Origin: Paracoccus sigandri
Lineage (GTDB): Bacteria; Pseudomonadota; Alphaproteobacteria; Rhodobacterales; Rhodobacteraceae
Direction: 5' to 3'
Assembly: GCF_003709565.1 (NCBI RefSeq)
Contig: NZ_QNRC01000010.1
Coordinates: 1 to 64,000, forward strand
Length of the DNA stretch: 64,000 nt
The translations under genes and the position numbers were made by a program. The notes beneath the pieces are model-generated. The model saw nothing but the letters and a program-made list of their open reading frames with translations, did not search any database and had not been told where the DNA came from. Shown here one piece after another: positions 35,222 to 43,213 of this stretch; position 1 is the stretch's first letter; each line of letters starts with the position of its first letter.

Positions 35222-36043
35222 TCAGAAAGAGCTCAGGCGCCCGCTGCGATGGCCCAGCCCGAATTCGCCTTCATCCGTTCGCACCGAAGCATTGCCCGGC
35301 CAGTCGCTTCTGCGGGGATCTTCCGGGCGCAGCAGATCGAGGAGGCTGGTCAGCTGCGCGATCTCGGCCGGGGCCCAGCCGTTGCGGGTCAGGCGGCGGT
35401 GATCGTCGCTGCCGGCCTCGCCCGGCCCGGCCAGCAGGGTCCAGGCATATTCCAGCCCCGCCGCCAGCCGGTCGCCCAGCCGGTCGCGCAGCCCTGCCGG
35501 GACGCGATAGCGCGCCGCCTTGCCCGCCGGGGTGAACTGGCTTTGCGCGACCCGCCGGGCTTCGGCCAGGACGGCGGCGGCAGGATCGCCGCCCGACATC
35601 GCCATGTCGGACAACTCGCCGAAATTCTGCGACTCCTCGGCCAGCAGCCTGCGGCAATGGATCAGGGTCTCGGCATCGCCCGCCAGCGTCGCGGCGAAAG
35701 CGGCGATGGCCCGCCGCTCCCACAGGCTGAACAGGCCCGGCCGCCGGGGCGACAGCAAGTCGCGCAGCTGCCGCCGGGTTGCGCGGCCGTCCGCGTCGAA
35801 GGGATCGGCCGGACTCGCCGTGGTCCCGCGCTCGCCCATGACCTTGCGCAGCGCGCTGGACCCCGACCGGATCAGCTGGCCAAGCGCGGAAAGCCGCGGC
35901 AAGGAACCGGGATAGCCGCCATCCTGCATCTGGGCGGCAGCCCGGTGCGAATGAACCGGCACGAAGGCGGAAGGGCAGATCGACAGGGCCACGATCGCCG
36001 CAGCCGACCCCGAGCCCATTGATTCAAAATGCTTCCCGTGCAT
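35222..36043 (-). CDS. CMD/AhpD-like protein lacking the redox cysteines (copy 1)
   Basis: The 273-residue protein has a region FSLWERRAIAAFAATLAGDAETLIHCRRLL that matches the carboxymuconolactone decarboxylase/AhpD helix pair, but the usual CxxC is missing; only one Cys is present nearby. It continues with RVPAGLRDRLGDRLAAGLEYAWTLL and RRLTRNGWAPAEIAQL, which align with the gene at 40443. Similar CMD proteins recur next to luciferase-like monooxygenases in other bacteria. Function is unknown. The first 38 residues are less conserved in character, and the true start could be MQDGGYP (35929). A 19-bp operator lies 70 bp upstream. Confidence 0.6.
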   Translation of the reverse strand: MHGKHFESMGSGSAAAIVALSICPSAFVPVHSHRAAAQMQDGGYPGSLPRLSALGQLIRSGSSALRKVMGERGTTASPADPFDADGRATRRQLRDLLSPRRPGLFSLWERRAIAAFAATLAGDAETLIHCRRLLAEESQNFGELSDMAMSGGDPAAAVLAEARRVAQSQFTPAGKAARYRVPAGLRDRLGDRLAAGLEYAWTLLAGPGEAGSDDHRRLTRNGWAPAEIAQLTSLLDLLRPEDPRRSDWPGNASVRTDEGEFGLGHRSGRLSSF

Positions 36044-36113
36044 GTCATTCCCCTTTGCTTCGTCCTGCGCCTGTCGCGCAGCCAGGTGACTTCAGGGTCA
36101 TGACTAGCAAAAT

Positions 36114-36132
36114 CACGATAGAATATGTCGTT
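36114..36132. promoter_or_regulatory. 19-bp operator, site 8 of 8 (CMD-like gene at 35222)
   Basis: CACGAT-N7-GTCGTT is an imperfect copy inside an AT-rich stretch in front of the minus-strand CMD-like gene. The surrounding 220-bp gap between the YeeE-like stop and this gene shows nothing else. Confidence 0.6.
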
Positions 36133-36263
36133 TTAAATTTCGGGCCCTTGGAGGATTTCCTTACTCGTCCGGCGGCGCCGACAGTGTGTCCATGCTGTGG
36201 CGCGGCCCGGCCCCGGCGGATGCGGGCAGAGGGGCGGATTCGCAGGCGTGGCCGGCGGGCGAT

Positions 36264-37421
36264 TCACCCACCAGTGGCCCAGTTCCGGGCGCGCCAGCCG
36301 ATCCATGCGCCGGCCAGGCAGGCCAGCAGGAAGATCCAGCCGGACAGTGCCCCGGCCATGATCCCCGACAGCAGCACCCCGACCGTGCAGCCAAGCGCGA
36401 CCATGGCGCCCCAGCCCAGCAGCACGCCGCCCAGCAGCAGGCGCGGCACCGCGCGCAGGCCGGGCCAGGCGGGTTTCCAGTCGCCGGCAAGCGTCGCCGC
36501 GACCGTCGAGCCCAGCACCATGCCGATCACGAAGACCCCGTTGCGCGACAGCAGCGTTTCCTTGACCACGGTCGCGCAGCCGGCAAAGCCGTCAAGCCCG
36601 TGCAGCACCGTCGGCAGCAGCCCCACCGCCATGGCCGAGGTGCGCGCGACCGAGCCAAGCTCGGCCGTCACCCCCAGCGGGCCGACGCGGAAATAGGCCA
36701 GCACGGCGATCCAGCCGACAAGGATGCCGCCCACCACCGCAGGCCAGCGCCGCGCCAGGGCGGGCCGGGGGTCGGGCGGATCCTGCGCCTCGGCTCCGGG
36801 CTGGCGCGACAGCCACAGCGCCGTCGCCCCCAGCACGGCCAGCGTCGCCGCCAGCGCGCCGGAATGGCCCAGCCAGGCGGACAGCCAGATCACCCGCGCG
36901 CGATGGATGTCCAGCAGGTAGAGCGTGTTCCAGCTGAGGAAGCCCAGCACGAACCCGGCCAGCGCGCCAAGCAGCGCGACGACCGAGCCGAAGGCCCCCT
37001 CGCCCAGCCGATAGAGATGCGCCGAGATGCAGGAACCGCTGAGTGCCATGCCGATCCCGAAGACGAAGGCGCCAAGCGCCAGCGTCAGGGAAACCGGGCC
37101 GATATGGGCATCGGGCGGCAGCCTTCCGGCGAAGGGATCGGGCAGCCAGGCGCCGAAGACGGCGGCATAGCCGATGGCCCCTACGGCCAGCGCGGCGATG
37201 ATGCCCAGCAGCCCGCGCGGGTCGCGATCCGCGAACCAGTCCCGCGCGATGCACCAGAAGCAGAAGCGCGACCGTTGCAGCACCAGCCCGAACCCCGCGC
37301 CAAGCGCGAAGGACACCGGCAGGGACCTGCCAAGCGCGTCGCGTTCGGGCAGGGAAAGCAGGATCGCAATCAGCGCCGCGATGGCGGCGGCGGCGACAAG
37401 GGGACGCGAGGTCAGGGGCAT
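36264..37421 (-). CDS. YeeE/YedE-family transporter, probable thiosulfate importer (TsuA-like)
   Basis: The 385-residue membrane protein has about 10 segments and the cysteine-containing re-entrant motifs of the YeeE/YedE family: FCFWCIARDW (C54, C57), SGSCISAHLYR, DGFAGCATVV and ALGCTVGVLLSG. In TsuA such cysteines pass thiosulfate through the membrane by hydrogen bonds. The start MPLTSRP was chosen; an in-frame ATG upstream would add a Pro/Arg-rich tail. It lies 76 bp after the periplasmic sulfurtransferase gene on the same strand, under the same operator, so uptake of thiosulfate or another reduced sulfur species is likely. Confidence 0.82.
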   Translation of the reverse strand: MPLTSRPLVAAAAIAALIAILLSLPERDALGRSLPVSFALGAGFGLVLQRSRFCFWCIARDWFADRDPRGLLGIIAALAVGAIGYAAVFGAWLPDPFAGRLPPDAHIGPVSLTLALGAFVFGIGMALSGSCISAHLYRLGEGAFGSVVALLGALAGFVLGFLSWNTLYLLDIHRARVIWLSAWLGHSGALAATLAVLGATALWLSRQPGAEAQDPPDPRPALARRWPAVVGGILVGWIAVLAYFRVGPLGVTAELGSVARTSAMAVGLLPTVLHGLDGFAGCATVVKETLLSRNGVFVIGMVLGSTVAATLAGDWKPAWPGLRAVPRLLLGGVLLGWGAMVALGCTVGVLLSGIMAGALSGWIFLLACLAGAWIGWRARNWATGG

Positions 37422-37497
37422 GGGGCTGCGGCCGGAAACAGGATCGCCGGCCCGCGCGAACGGGCCAGCTGGTGGTGGCGGAACGCCACGGCGGCGG

Positions 37498-38415
37498 CTA
37501 CCGGCCGGTCCAGATGGTGCCGGCAAGGTTGGTCACCGGAACACCGACCGCATTGCCGTATTCCGTCCAGGACCCGTCATAGTTCTTCACGTCATAGCCC
37601 AGGATCTTCGACAGCGCGAACCAGGTGTGGCTGGACCGCTCGCCGATGCGGCAATAGGTGATGACGGGCTTCGATCCGTCCACCCCCGCCTCGGCATAGA
37701 GCGCCTTCAGATCCTCGGGGGACTTGAAGCGGCCGTCCTCCTGCACCGCCTGGCTCCAGGGCACGTTGACCGCGCCGCTGACATGGCCTGCGCGGATCGC
37801 CGTCTCCTTGAAGCCCTCGGGCGCGATGATCTTGCCCGAATATTCGTCGGGCGAGCGGATATCGACGATCACATGGCTTTCGCTTTCGACGGCATCGACG
37901 ACCTCGGCCAGTTTCGCGCGCAACGCCGGATCGGCCTCGCCCAGCTCGATATTGCCGGCCGCAAGCGCCAGCGGCGAGGTCGACAGCTGGCGGCCCTCGG
38001 CCTCCCACAAGGCGCGGCCGCCATCCAGCAGCTTGACGTTCTCGACGCCATAGACATCCAGCACCCAGGCCCCCCAGGCGGCGAACCAGTTGTTCGTGTC
38101 GCCATAGAGGATGATCGTCGAATCCGCATTCACCCCGGCATCGCGCAGGATCGACTGAAGCTGGTCCTTGCTGGCGATGTCGCGGCGCACCGGATCGACC
38201 AGGTCGGTGTGCCAGACGATATTGGTCGCCCCCGGAATATGGCCGCGTTCATAGACGCCCGGATTGACGCTGACCTCCAGCAGTCGGATCTCGGGATTCT
38301 CCAGGTTTTCCTGCAGCCATTCGGTGGTCACGAGCGGACCCTCCGACGCGGCTGCGACGCTGCCCAGGATCGCCAGCCCGGCGGCCGTCACCAACAGTCT
38401 GATTTTGCTTGCCAT
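37498..38415 (-). CDS. Periplasmic two-domain rhodanese (thiosulfate/3-mercaptopyruvate sulfurtransferase)
   Basis: The 305-residue protein has a signal peptide (residues 1-23, LLVTAAGLAILGSVAAA) and two rhodanese domains. The second carries the active-site loop CRIGERSSHTW; the first has lost its cysteine, as usual. The start MASKIRL has GAGGGTAGG upstream. It would transfer sulfane sulfur in the periplasm. It is the first gene of a two-gene unit with the TsuA-like transporter and has a 19-bp operator 19 bp before its start codon. Confidence 0.88.
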   Translation of the reverse strand: MASKIRLLVTAAGLAILGSVAAASEGPLVTTEWLQENLENPEIRLLEVSVNPGVYERGHIPGATNIVWHTDLVDPVRRDIASKDQLQSILRDAGVNADSTIILYGDTNNWFAAWGAWVLDVYGVENVKLLDGGRALWEAEGRQLSTSPLALAAGNIELGEADPALRAKLAEVVDAVESESHVIVDIRSPDEYSGKIIAPEGFKETAIRAGHVSGAVNVPWSQAVQEDGRFKSPEDLKALYAEAGVDGSKPVITYCRIGERSSHTWFALSKILGYDVKNYDGSWTEYGNAVGVPVTNLAGTIWTGR

Positions 38416-38434
38416 CCTACCCTCACGATCAAAT

Positions 38435-38453
38435 CTCGACTTCATGAGTCAAG
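38435..38453. promoter_or_regulatory. 19-bp operator, site 7 of 8 (sulfurtransferase-TsuA unit)
   Basis: CTCGAC-N7-GTCAAG differs from a perfect repeat at one position per arm. It lies 19 bp from the sulfurtransferase start codon. The remaining 180 bp up to the next gene contain no recognisable gene. Confidence 0.55.
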
Positions 38454-38634
38454 ATAGCAAATGACCGCCACCGGGCAAGGAACGGAACGCACCGAGTTTT
38501 TCCGCCATTCGACAAGTTTCGCGCAGTATCGGACCCGGCCGGAGATCAATCTTCCCCGCAGCCGATTTCGCGGTTGCGTCCCGCCGGACGAGGCGCGGGC
38601 GAGCCGTGCCGATTCGGCGGATTTCCGCCTTCTG

Positions 38635-40020
38635 TCAGGCGGTGACGGTTTGCGCGATCCGCCCGGCCAGCGCGGCGACCTGGCCGCGGATGTCGGGGAT
38701 GGCGGTGATTTCCCAGAAGGCCGCGCGCGAGACCGGCCCGATGGCCAGCAGCCGCGGCGAGGCATGGCCTGCGGCGTCGATCACGCGGCAATCCTCGCTG
38801 ACCTCCAGCCCGATGCGCAGCGGGTCCACCCGCGCCCGGCCGCTGGACAGAAGATCGGCGATCAGCGGCGTGGCATTCCGTTCCGGGTCGTGGCGGATGC
38901 CGCGGCAATCGATGATCCGCGCGGCCCGGATCGCGGTTTCCTCGTGCAGGCCATGCGGGCGGATGATGGCGCGCAGGCTGCCATCCTCGGCACGCTCGGC
39001 CCGCAGGAAGGCGCCGCGCCGATGAACCAGCTGGCCGCGTTCGACCGCGTCCGAGATCCGCGCATCCGAGGCCGAGGGAATGCGGTGCCGGTGAACGTCC
39101 CACCATGAAACCGCGTGGCGCAGGAAGCGCGCGCGCTCGCCGATGGGCAGGGCCTGCCAGATCGCCGAGACATGCGGCCGCAGCCCGTCCACGGCATCCC
39201 GCCAGGTGCCGCCATCGGCCTCGGCCCTGCGGGCCAGGTCGCGCAGCCAGCGGAAAAGCCCGCTGATCGGCCGGTCCAGCGGAATTTCCTCGAAGCGGAT
39301 CGGCAGCGGCCGGGTCGGCGCATGGGGCCGCGGCAGCTGGCCGCGCCGCGACAGGGTGACGATCGGCCCGCGATGGCCGGATTTCATCAGCGACAGGACC
39401 TGATCGACCATCGACAGGCCCGAGCCGATGATGACGACGCGGGCATCGGGATCGATCCCCTCGACCCCCTCCCAGGCGCCCGACAGCAGCCCCTGCGGAT
39501 CGGGCGGCGGCAGGACATGGCCGGTCGCCAGCACCGCAAGCCGCGCCCGGACAGCCTCGCCGCCGTCCAGATGGGCGATGACGCCGTCCTCGGTTTCCTC
39601 GACCCGCAGGCAGGTCCGCCGCAGGCAGGTCAGGCGCCGGGCCGCCTCGCCCGAGGTCCAGGGGCGCAGCAGGTCCGACAGATAGGCGCCATAGGTCGAG
39701 CGGCTGACGAAGCTGTGTTCGGTCGCGCCCTCGCCTTCGCGGCGCTGCTGCAGCCAGCGGTGGAAATGGTCGGGATCGTCGGGAAAGGCGCTCATGTTGT
39801 GGACGCGGGTATTCAGCAGGTGATCCGGGTCGCGGGTCGAATAGGCCAGGCCGCAGCCCAGCAGGTTGGCCGCCTCCAGGATCGTCACCCGCAGGTCGTC
39901 GCTGCGCGACAGCAGATGCGCGGCCATCAGCACGCCGCTGGCACCGCCGCCGACGATCAGGACATGGCCGGCATGATCGCCCGCCGGGGCCGCCGAGGGA
40001 AAAGCCGGAAGCCGGGTCAT
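38635..40020 (-). CDS. FAD/NAD(P)-binding protein (NAD_binding_9-type oxidoreductase)
   Basis: The 461-residue protein begins with a dinucleotide-binding motif HVLIVGGGASGVLMAAHLL and has the conserved NTRVHNMSAFPDDPDHF and SRSTYGAYL segments of the HpyO/YdhS-like FAD-NAD(P)-binding family. A second nucleotide motif VVIIGSGLSMVDQVLSL is at about residue 175. Members often act near siderophore or flavin chemistry, but no reaction is established. Its ATG overlaps the stop of a 43-residue gene. Given the regulon, it may reduce a sulfur compound or supply electrons to a monooxygenase; that is inference. Confidence 0.75.
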   Translation of the reverse strand: MTRLPAFPSAAPAGDHAGHVLIVGGGASGVLMAAHLLSRSDDLRVTILEAANLLGCGLAYSTRDPDHLLNTRVHNMSAFPDDPDHFHRWLQQRREGEGATEHSFVSRSTYGAYLSDLLRPWTSGEAARRLTCLRRTCLRVEETEDGVIAHLDGGEAVRARLAVLATGHVLPPPDPQGLLSGAWEGVEGIDPDARVVIIGSGLSMVDQVLSLMKSGHRGPIVTLSRRGQLPRPHAPTRPLPIRFEEIPLDRPISGLFRWLRDLARRAEADGGTWRDAVDGLRPHVSAIWQALPIGERARFLRHAVSWWDVHRHRIPSASDARISDAVERGQLVHRRGAFLRAERAEDGSLRAIIRPHGLHEETAIRAARIIDCRGIRHDPERNATPLIADLLSSGRARVDPLRIGLEVSEDCRVIDAAGHASPRLLAIGPVSRAAFWEITAIPDIRGQVAALAGRIAQTVTA

Positions 40021-40148
40021 GCCTGCCCCCGGATTCGGATCAGCCGGGCCTGCGCGGCCTGAAACCACCCGACGGGTCCGGCGGGACCGGCAGATGCCCG
40101 AGAGGCAAGGAGCCGGGTCATTTCGGGGTCGAAGCGTCCGTCGATCAT
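40017..40148 (-). CDS. Small protein (43 aa) translationally coupled to the FAD protein
   Basis: The gene encodes 43 residues starting MIDGRFDPEMTRLLASRAS and ending ARLIRIRGQA. An excellent ACAGGAGG site lies before the ATG, and the stop overlaps the start of the FAD protein by four bases (ATGA). This is how real leader genes in these operons look. It has no membrane segment and no cysteine, which argues against a cysteine-sensing leader peptide. I know no family. A 19-bp operator lies 28 bp upstream. Confidence 0.6.
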   Translation of the reverse strand: MIDGRFDPEMTRLLASRASAGPAGPVGWFQAAQARLIRIRGQA

Positions 40149-40176
40149 AGGGCCTCCTGTCCGATGGCTGACAATA

Positions 40177-40195
40177 CTCTATAACGCAGGTCGAG
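40177..40195. promoter_or_regulatory. 19-bp operator, site 5 of 8 (43-aa gene and FAD protein)
   Basis: On the minus strand it reads CTCGAC-N7-ATAGAG. The 12-mer TTGGAACAACAA lies directly upstream at the same distance as in site 1 (19839-19857). It is the left half of a divergent control region of about 294 bp that also holds site 6. Confidence 0.6.
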
Positions 40196-40344
40196 ATTTG
40201 TTGTTCCAAATTCACCCCGGAAAGAGGAATGATTTTCTCTGCCGTGCGTGCAGACCGGGCGATATTCCGCGGTAGAAGGGCCTCAAACAGGCCACGGGCC
40301 AGGTCCGGGCGCGGAAAATTGTTCTCCGCCGGCAGATGAAAAAA

Positions 40345-40363
40345 CATGACTTATCTTATCGTC
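40345..40363. promoter_or_regulatory. 19-bp operator, site 6 of 8 (CMD pair and GST-SAT operon)
   Basis: CATGAC-N7-ATCGTC sits in an AT-rich patch 79 bp before the start codon of the CMD-like gene at 40443. It should control the run of genes up to the nitroreductase. Confidence 0.6.
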
Positions 40364-40442
40364 ATTTCTTTCCCCGGATGGCATGATGGACATGAAAAAG
40401 AACCCGTGCCGGGTTCGCCGATCATGATGAAGGGGGTCTTCC

Positions 40443-41027
40443 ATGCCTCGAACATCCGCCAGTCTGAGCGACGCATTGACCAATCTGCCCCTGGACAAGG
40501 GGCTGCGCAAAGCCGTCGAACGGCAGCGCGACGCGATCTGCGACATCGACATGGGCGAACGGGACCTGCTGTCGCCGGAACAGGCCGGACCGGTCTCCAT
40601 CGTCGAGCGGCGGGCGATCGCGGTCTATGTGGCCGCGCTTCACCAGGAACGGGAACTGGTCGACCGCTATCTTGCCCTGCTGGCGGAAAGCGACGGGGCC
40701 GGTCCCGCCCTGGCCCGCGTGATCGAGGCCGAGGCCCGCCGGGCCGCCGCGCATCATCCCGACCCGCATCTGCCCGCCCCCGCCAGCCGCGCCCTGATCG
40801 GCGAACGGCTGGCAGTGGTCTTTGCCCATATCCAGGCGCTGCTGACGGGCGACCGCAAGGGCCAGGCCCGCACCCTGGGCTGGAGCGCCGATGCGCTTGG
40901 CATCGTGTCGCGGATCATGACCCTGGTCATCTTCCAGGTCCGCATGATCGCCGGCCTGCGGCAATGCGCCCTGGCCCGCCGGAACGTCGTCCCCCTTGCC
41001 CGGAAAGGATACAGCCATGATGTTTGA
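40443..41027 (+). CDS. CMD/AhpD-like protein lacking the redox cysteines (copy 2)
   Basis: The 194-residue protein contains VSIVERRAIAVYVAALHQERELVDRYLALL, the helix pair of the CMD/AhpD fold, again without CxxC. The second half (ALIGERLAVVFAHIQALLTG, then TLGWSADALGIVSRIMTLVIFQVRM) aligns with the protein at 35222. It resembles the CMD-domain proteins that occur in pairs next to flavin-dependent monooxygenases. The next gene, also CMD-like, overlaps it by 11 bases, so the two may form one complex. Confidence 0.7.
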   Translation: MPRTSASLSDALTNLPLDKGLRKAVERQRDAICDIDMGERDLLSPEQAGPVSIVERRAIAVYVAALHQERELVDRYLALLAESDGAGPALARVIEAEARRAAAHHPDPHLPAPASRALIGERLAVVFAHIQALLTGDRKGQARTLGWSADALGIVSRIMTLVIFQVRMIAGLRQCALARRNVVPLARKGYSHDV

Positions 41028-41445
41028 CGCCAGCATCGAGCGCGGCATCTTCCATGCCTCCGTCCACGCCCGTCAGGGATTGTTCCGCCGCGCGCGCGGC
41101 CTGGACGAGGGCGAGCGGGCGATGGTCGCGCTGGTCGTCAGCCGCGAGGCGGGCCATATGGACCTGGCCCGCCATCATGCCCGGACGGCCGCGGCCGCCC
41201 TGCGCGATCCCTTCGCCATCGCCCTGCTGCTGGAAGAGGGCCTGCCCTCGCCGCTGACCGGGCGCCTGGGCGCGCTGGCGACGGCGGCCGGTGCGCTGGC
41301 CCGCAAGCACCCCTCGCTTGGCCGTTTCGAGCTGAAGCGCCTGGCCTCGAACGGCGTGGACGCGGATGAGCTGGTCGATCTGGTCGCGACCGTGGCCGAG
41401 GTCAGCAGCAGCCTGCATGTCGCCGCGCCCAGGCTTGACGCATGA
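41017..41445 (+). CDS. CMD/AhpD-like protein lacking the redox cysteines (copy 3)
   Basis: The 142-residue protein has GLDEGERAMVALVVSREAGHMDLARHHARTAA: the CMD helix pair in which the cysteines are replaced by GHMDLA while the distal histidines remain (HH in ARHHAR). AAAGGA precedes the ATG. It overlaps copy 2 upstream and the GST-SAT gene downstream (ATGA), so translation of all three is coupled. The alkylhydroperoxidase activity of true AhpD needs the cysteines, so a redox role is doubtful. Confidence 0.7.
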   Translation: MMFDASIERGIFHASVHARQGLFRRARGLDEGERAMVALVVSREAGHMDLARHHARTAAAALRDPFAIALLLEEGLPSPLTGRLGALATAAGALARKHPSLGRFELKRLASNGVDADELVDLVATVAEVSSSLHVAAPRLDA

Positions 41446-43190
41446 CGGTGCCTGAAGTGAGGGGGCCTGACGCGAGGGGGTCTGAAGCGATGCAACCGGG
41501 ACCGATGGGCGCGCCTGGCCATGGCCAGGTGACACCGCTTGCGCGCCGGCACATGCCGCGCCTGATCGCCGCGCCCGGCTGCCTGACGGCGCAGCGCGCC
41601 GGGCTGGCGCTGGTGCTGTGCGGCCGTCCCACCCGGCCCGTGGCCGGCCCGCGCACCGAATTGCGCCTGGCCAGTCCCTATCGCCAGGACCTGGCAGTCC
41701 ACGAGCCGCTGGCCATTCTCGCCCTGCTGGACGAGCTTTGCCCCGGCGCGCTGTTCTCGGGCGACCCGGAACGGCGGGCGGGCCAGCAGAAGCTGATCGG
41801 CCAGGCCGTCCTGGCCGACGCCCGCCTGACCGAGGTGACGAATGCCGCGAACCATCGCGATCTGGACATCGCCGTCCACCTGCTGCGCGACGCGATGCTG
41901 CGGATCGAGCGATGTTTCGCCAACCGGGGCGCTCTGCCGGTTCTGGATGCGCAGGATGCGGTGGTCGCGCCGCTGATCTGGCGCATGATGCTGCTGGACC
42001 GCCATCACCGCACGCATCTGTGCCTGGGGCTGGACCGGATCATGGCCCAGGCCGCGCGCCTGTCGCAACTGCCCGGCGCCGATACCGTGCTGGACGACGC
42101 GGCGGCCGGCTGTTTCCTGGCCCAGCTTCCCCCCGGCGCCGTCATCGGCCTGCCCGAGGACAACCGCCCGGACTGGGCGCCCGCGCTGGGTCCGGCGGGG
42201 CGGGTGCAGCACCTCTCGGCCAGACCAGGACGAAAGAGCAAGACCCTGATTCCTGCAAGAAACGCCAACGCCTTGTCCCAGCCCAGCCCTCCGGCCCCGC
42301 ATGACGGACAGCTGGATGCCGTCGCCGAAAAGCTGCGGCTGATCCGCATCACCTCGCAGCAGCGCCGCTATCCGGGGCGGGCGACGCCGCGCCTGCCCTC
42401 GCGTCCCGCCGTGATCCGGCTGATGTCGAATGTCGTGGGCGCGCTCTATCCGCGTCACTACGGGCCGGCGGGGCTGGATGCGCAGCTGGCGGATACCTTC
42501 GTCGCGCAGACCCTGCGATCGGTCCGCCAGCGCCTGTCCGACCAACTGGAGCTTGAATGGCTGCTGCAGCCCGATGACGAGCAGCTGGCCTGCCGCCGCC
42601 GCGCCCGCGCGGCCGCCGATGCCTTCCTGGCCGGGCTGCCGCAGATCCGCGACCTGCACGATACCGACATCAACGCGGCCTTCCAGGGCGACCCCTCGGC
42701 CCGCAGCCTGGACGAGATCGTGCTGTGCTTTCCCGGCATCGCCGCGATCCTGCGCCATCGCATCGCCCACAGCCTCTATGGGCTGGGCGCGCCGATGCTG
42801 GCGCGGATCATGGCGGAACATTCCCATTCGCAATCCGGCATCGACATCCATCCCGGCGCCAAGATCGGCCCGGCCTGCTTCATCGATCACGGCACCGGCG
42901 TGGTGATCGGCGAGACAGCCGTGATCGGCCGCAACGTGCGGATCTACCAGCAGGTCACGCTGGGGGCGAAACGCTTCGAGAGCGATGGCGAGGGCGGGCT
43001 GGTCAAGGGCCGGCCCCGGCACCCGCTGGTCGGCGACGACGTGGTCATCTATGCCGGCGCCACCATCCTGGGCCGGATCGAGATCGGCAAGGGCGCGATC
43101 ATCGGCGGCGGGGTCTGGCTGACCGATTCCGTTCCGCCGGGTGCCGTCGTCACGCAGGCCAAGCCCAGCCTGAACGGCACCACGACCTGA
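41442..43190 (+). CDS. Serine O-acetyltransferase with an N-terminal GST-like domain
   Basis: The 582-residue protein is one open frame. Residues 35-235 look like a glutathione S-transferase: a short thioredoxin-like start (LIAAPGCLTAQRAGLALVLCG), HEPLAILALLDELCP and a helical domain with DAVVAPLIWRMMLLDR. A Ser/Pro linker (255-290) leads to an EpsC-type serine acetyltransferase (295-582). Its hexapeptide region has DIHPGAKIGPACFIDHGTG with D468 and H483, spaced as the catalytic pair D143/H158 of CysE. It makes O-acetylserine for cysteine synthesis. The start may be ATG 41490, after three short repeats. I know no such fusion in standard enzymes. Confidence 0.8.
   Translation: MTVPEVRGPDARGSEAMQPGPMGAPGHGQVTPLARRHMPRLIAAPGCLTAQRAGLALVLCGRPTRPVAGPRTELRLASPYRQDLAVHEPLAILALLDELCPGALFSGDPERRAGQQKLIGQAVLADARLTEVTNAANHRDLDIAVHLLRDAMLRIERCFANRGALPVLDAQDAVVAPLIWRMMLLDRHHRTHLCLGLDRIMAQAARLSQLPGADTVLDDAAAGCFLAQLPPGAVIGLPEDNRPDWAPALGPAGRVQHLSARPGRKSKTLIPARNANALSQPSPPAPHDGQLDAVAEKLRLIRITSQQRRYPGRATPRLPSRPAVIRLMSNVVGALYPRHYGPAGLDAQLADTFVAQTLRSVRQRLSDQLELEWLLQPDDEQLACRRRARAAADAFLAGLPQIRDLHDTDINAAFQGDPSARSLDEIVLCFPGIAAILRHRIAHSLYGLGAPMLARIMAEHSHSQSGIDIHPGAKIGPACFIDHGTGVVIGETAVIGRNVRIYQQVTLGAKRFESDGEGGLVKGRPRHPLVGDDVVIYAGATILGRIEIGKGAIIGGGVWLTDSVPPGAVVTQAKPSLNGTTT
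41448..41492 (+). repeat. Three 15-bp in-frame tandem repeats at the start of the GST-SAT gene
   Basis: Three units follow the first two codons: GTGCCTGAAGTGAGG, GGGCCTGACGCGAGG and GGGTCTGAAGCGATG. They encode VPEVR-GPDAR-GSEAM. The third ends in ATG, an alternative start codon. Confidence 0.65.
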
Positions 43191-43213
43191 CACCCCGGAC
43201 CCGAGACCCCGCC

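Noticed and set aside
38425..38440. A second operator-like pair CACGA and TCGAC before the sulfurtransferase gene
   Set aside because: The spacing between arms does not fit the 6-7-6 pattern of the eight accepted sites; the site at 38435-38453 fits better.
40017..40148. Cysteine-sensing attenuator leader peptide
   Set aside because: The 43-residue frame contains no cysteine codon, and no alternative terminator hairpin follows it.
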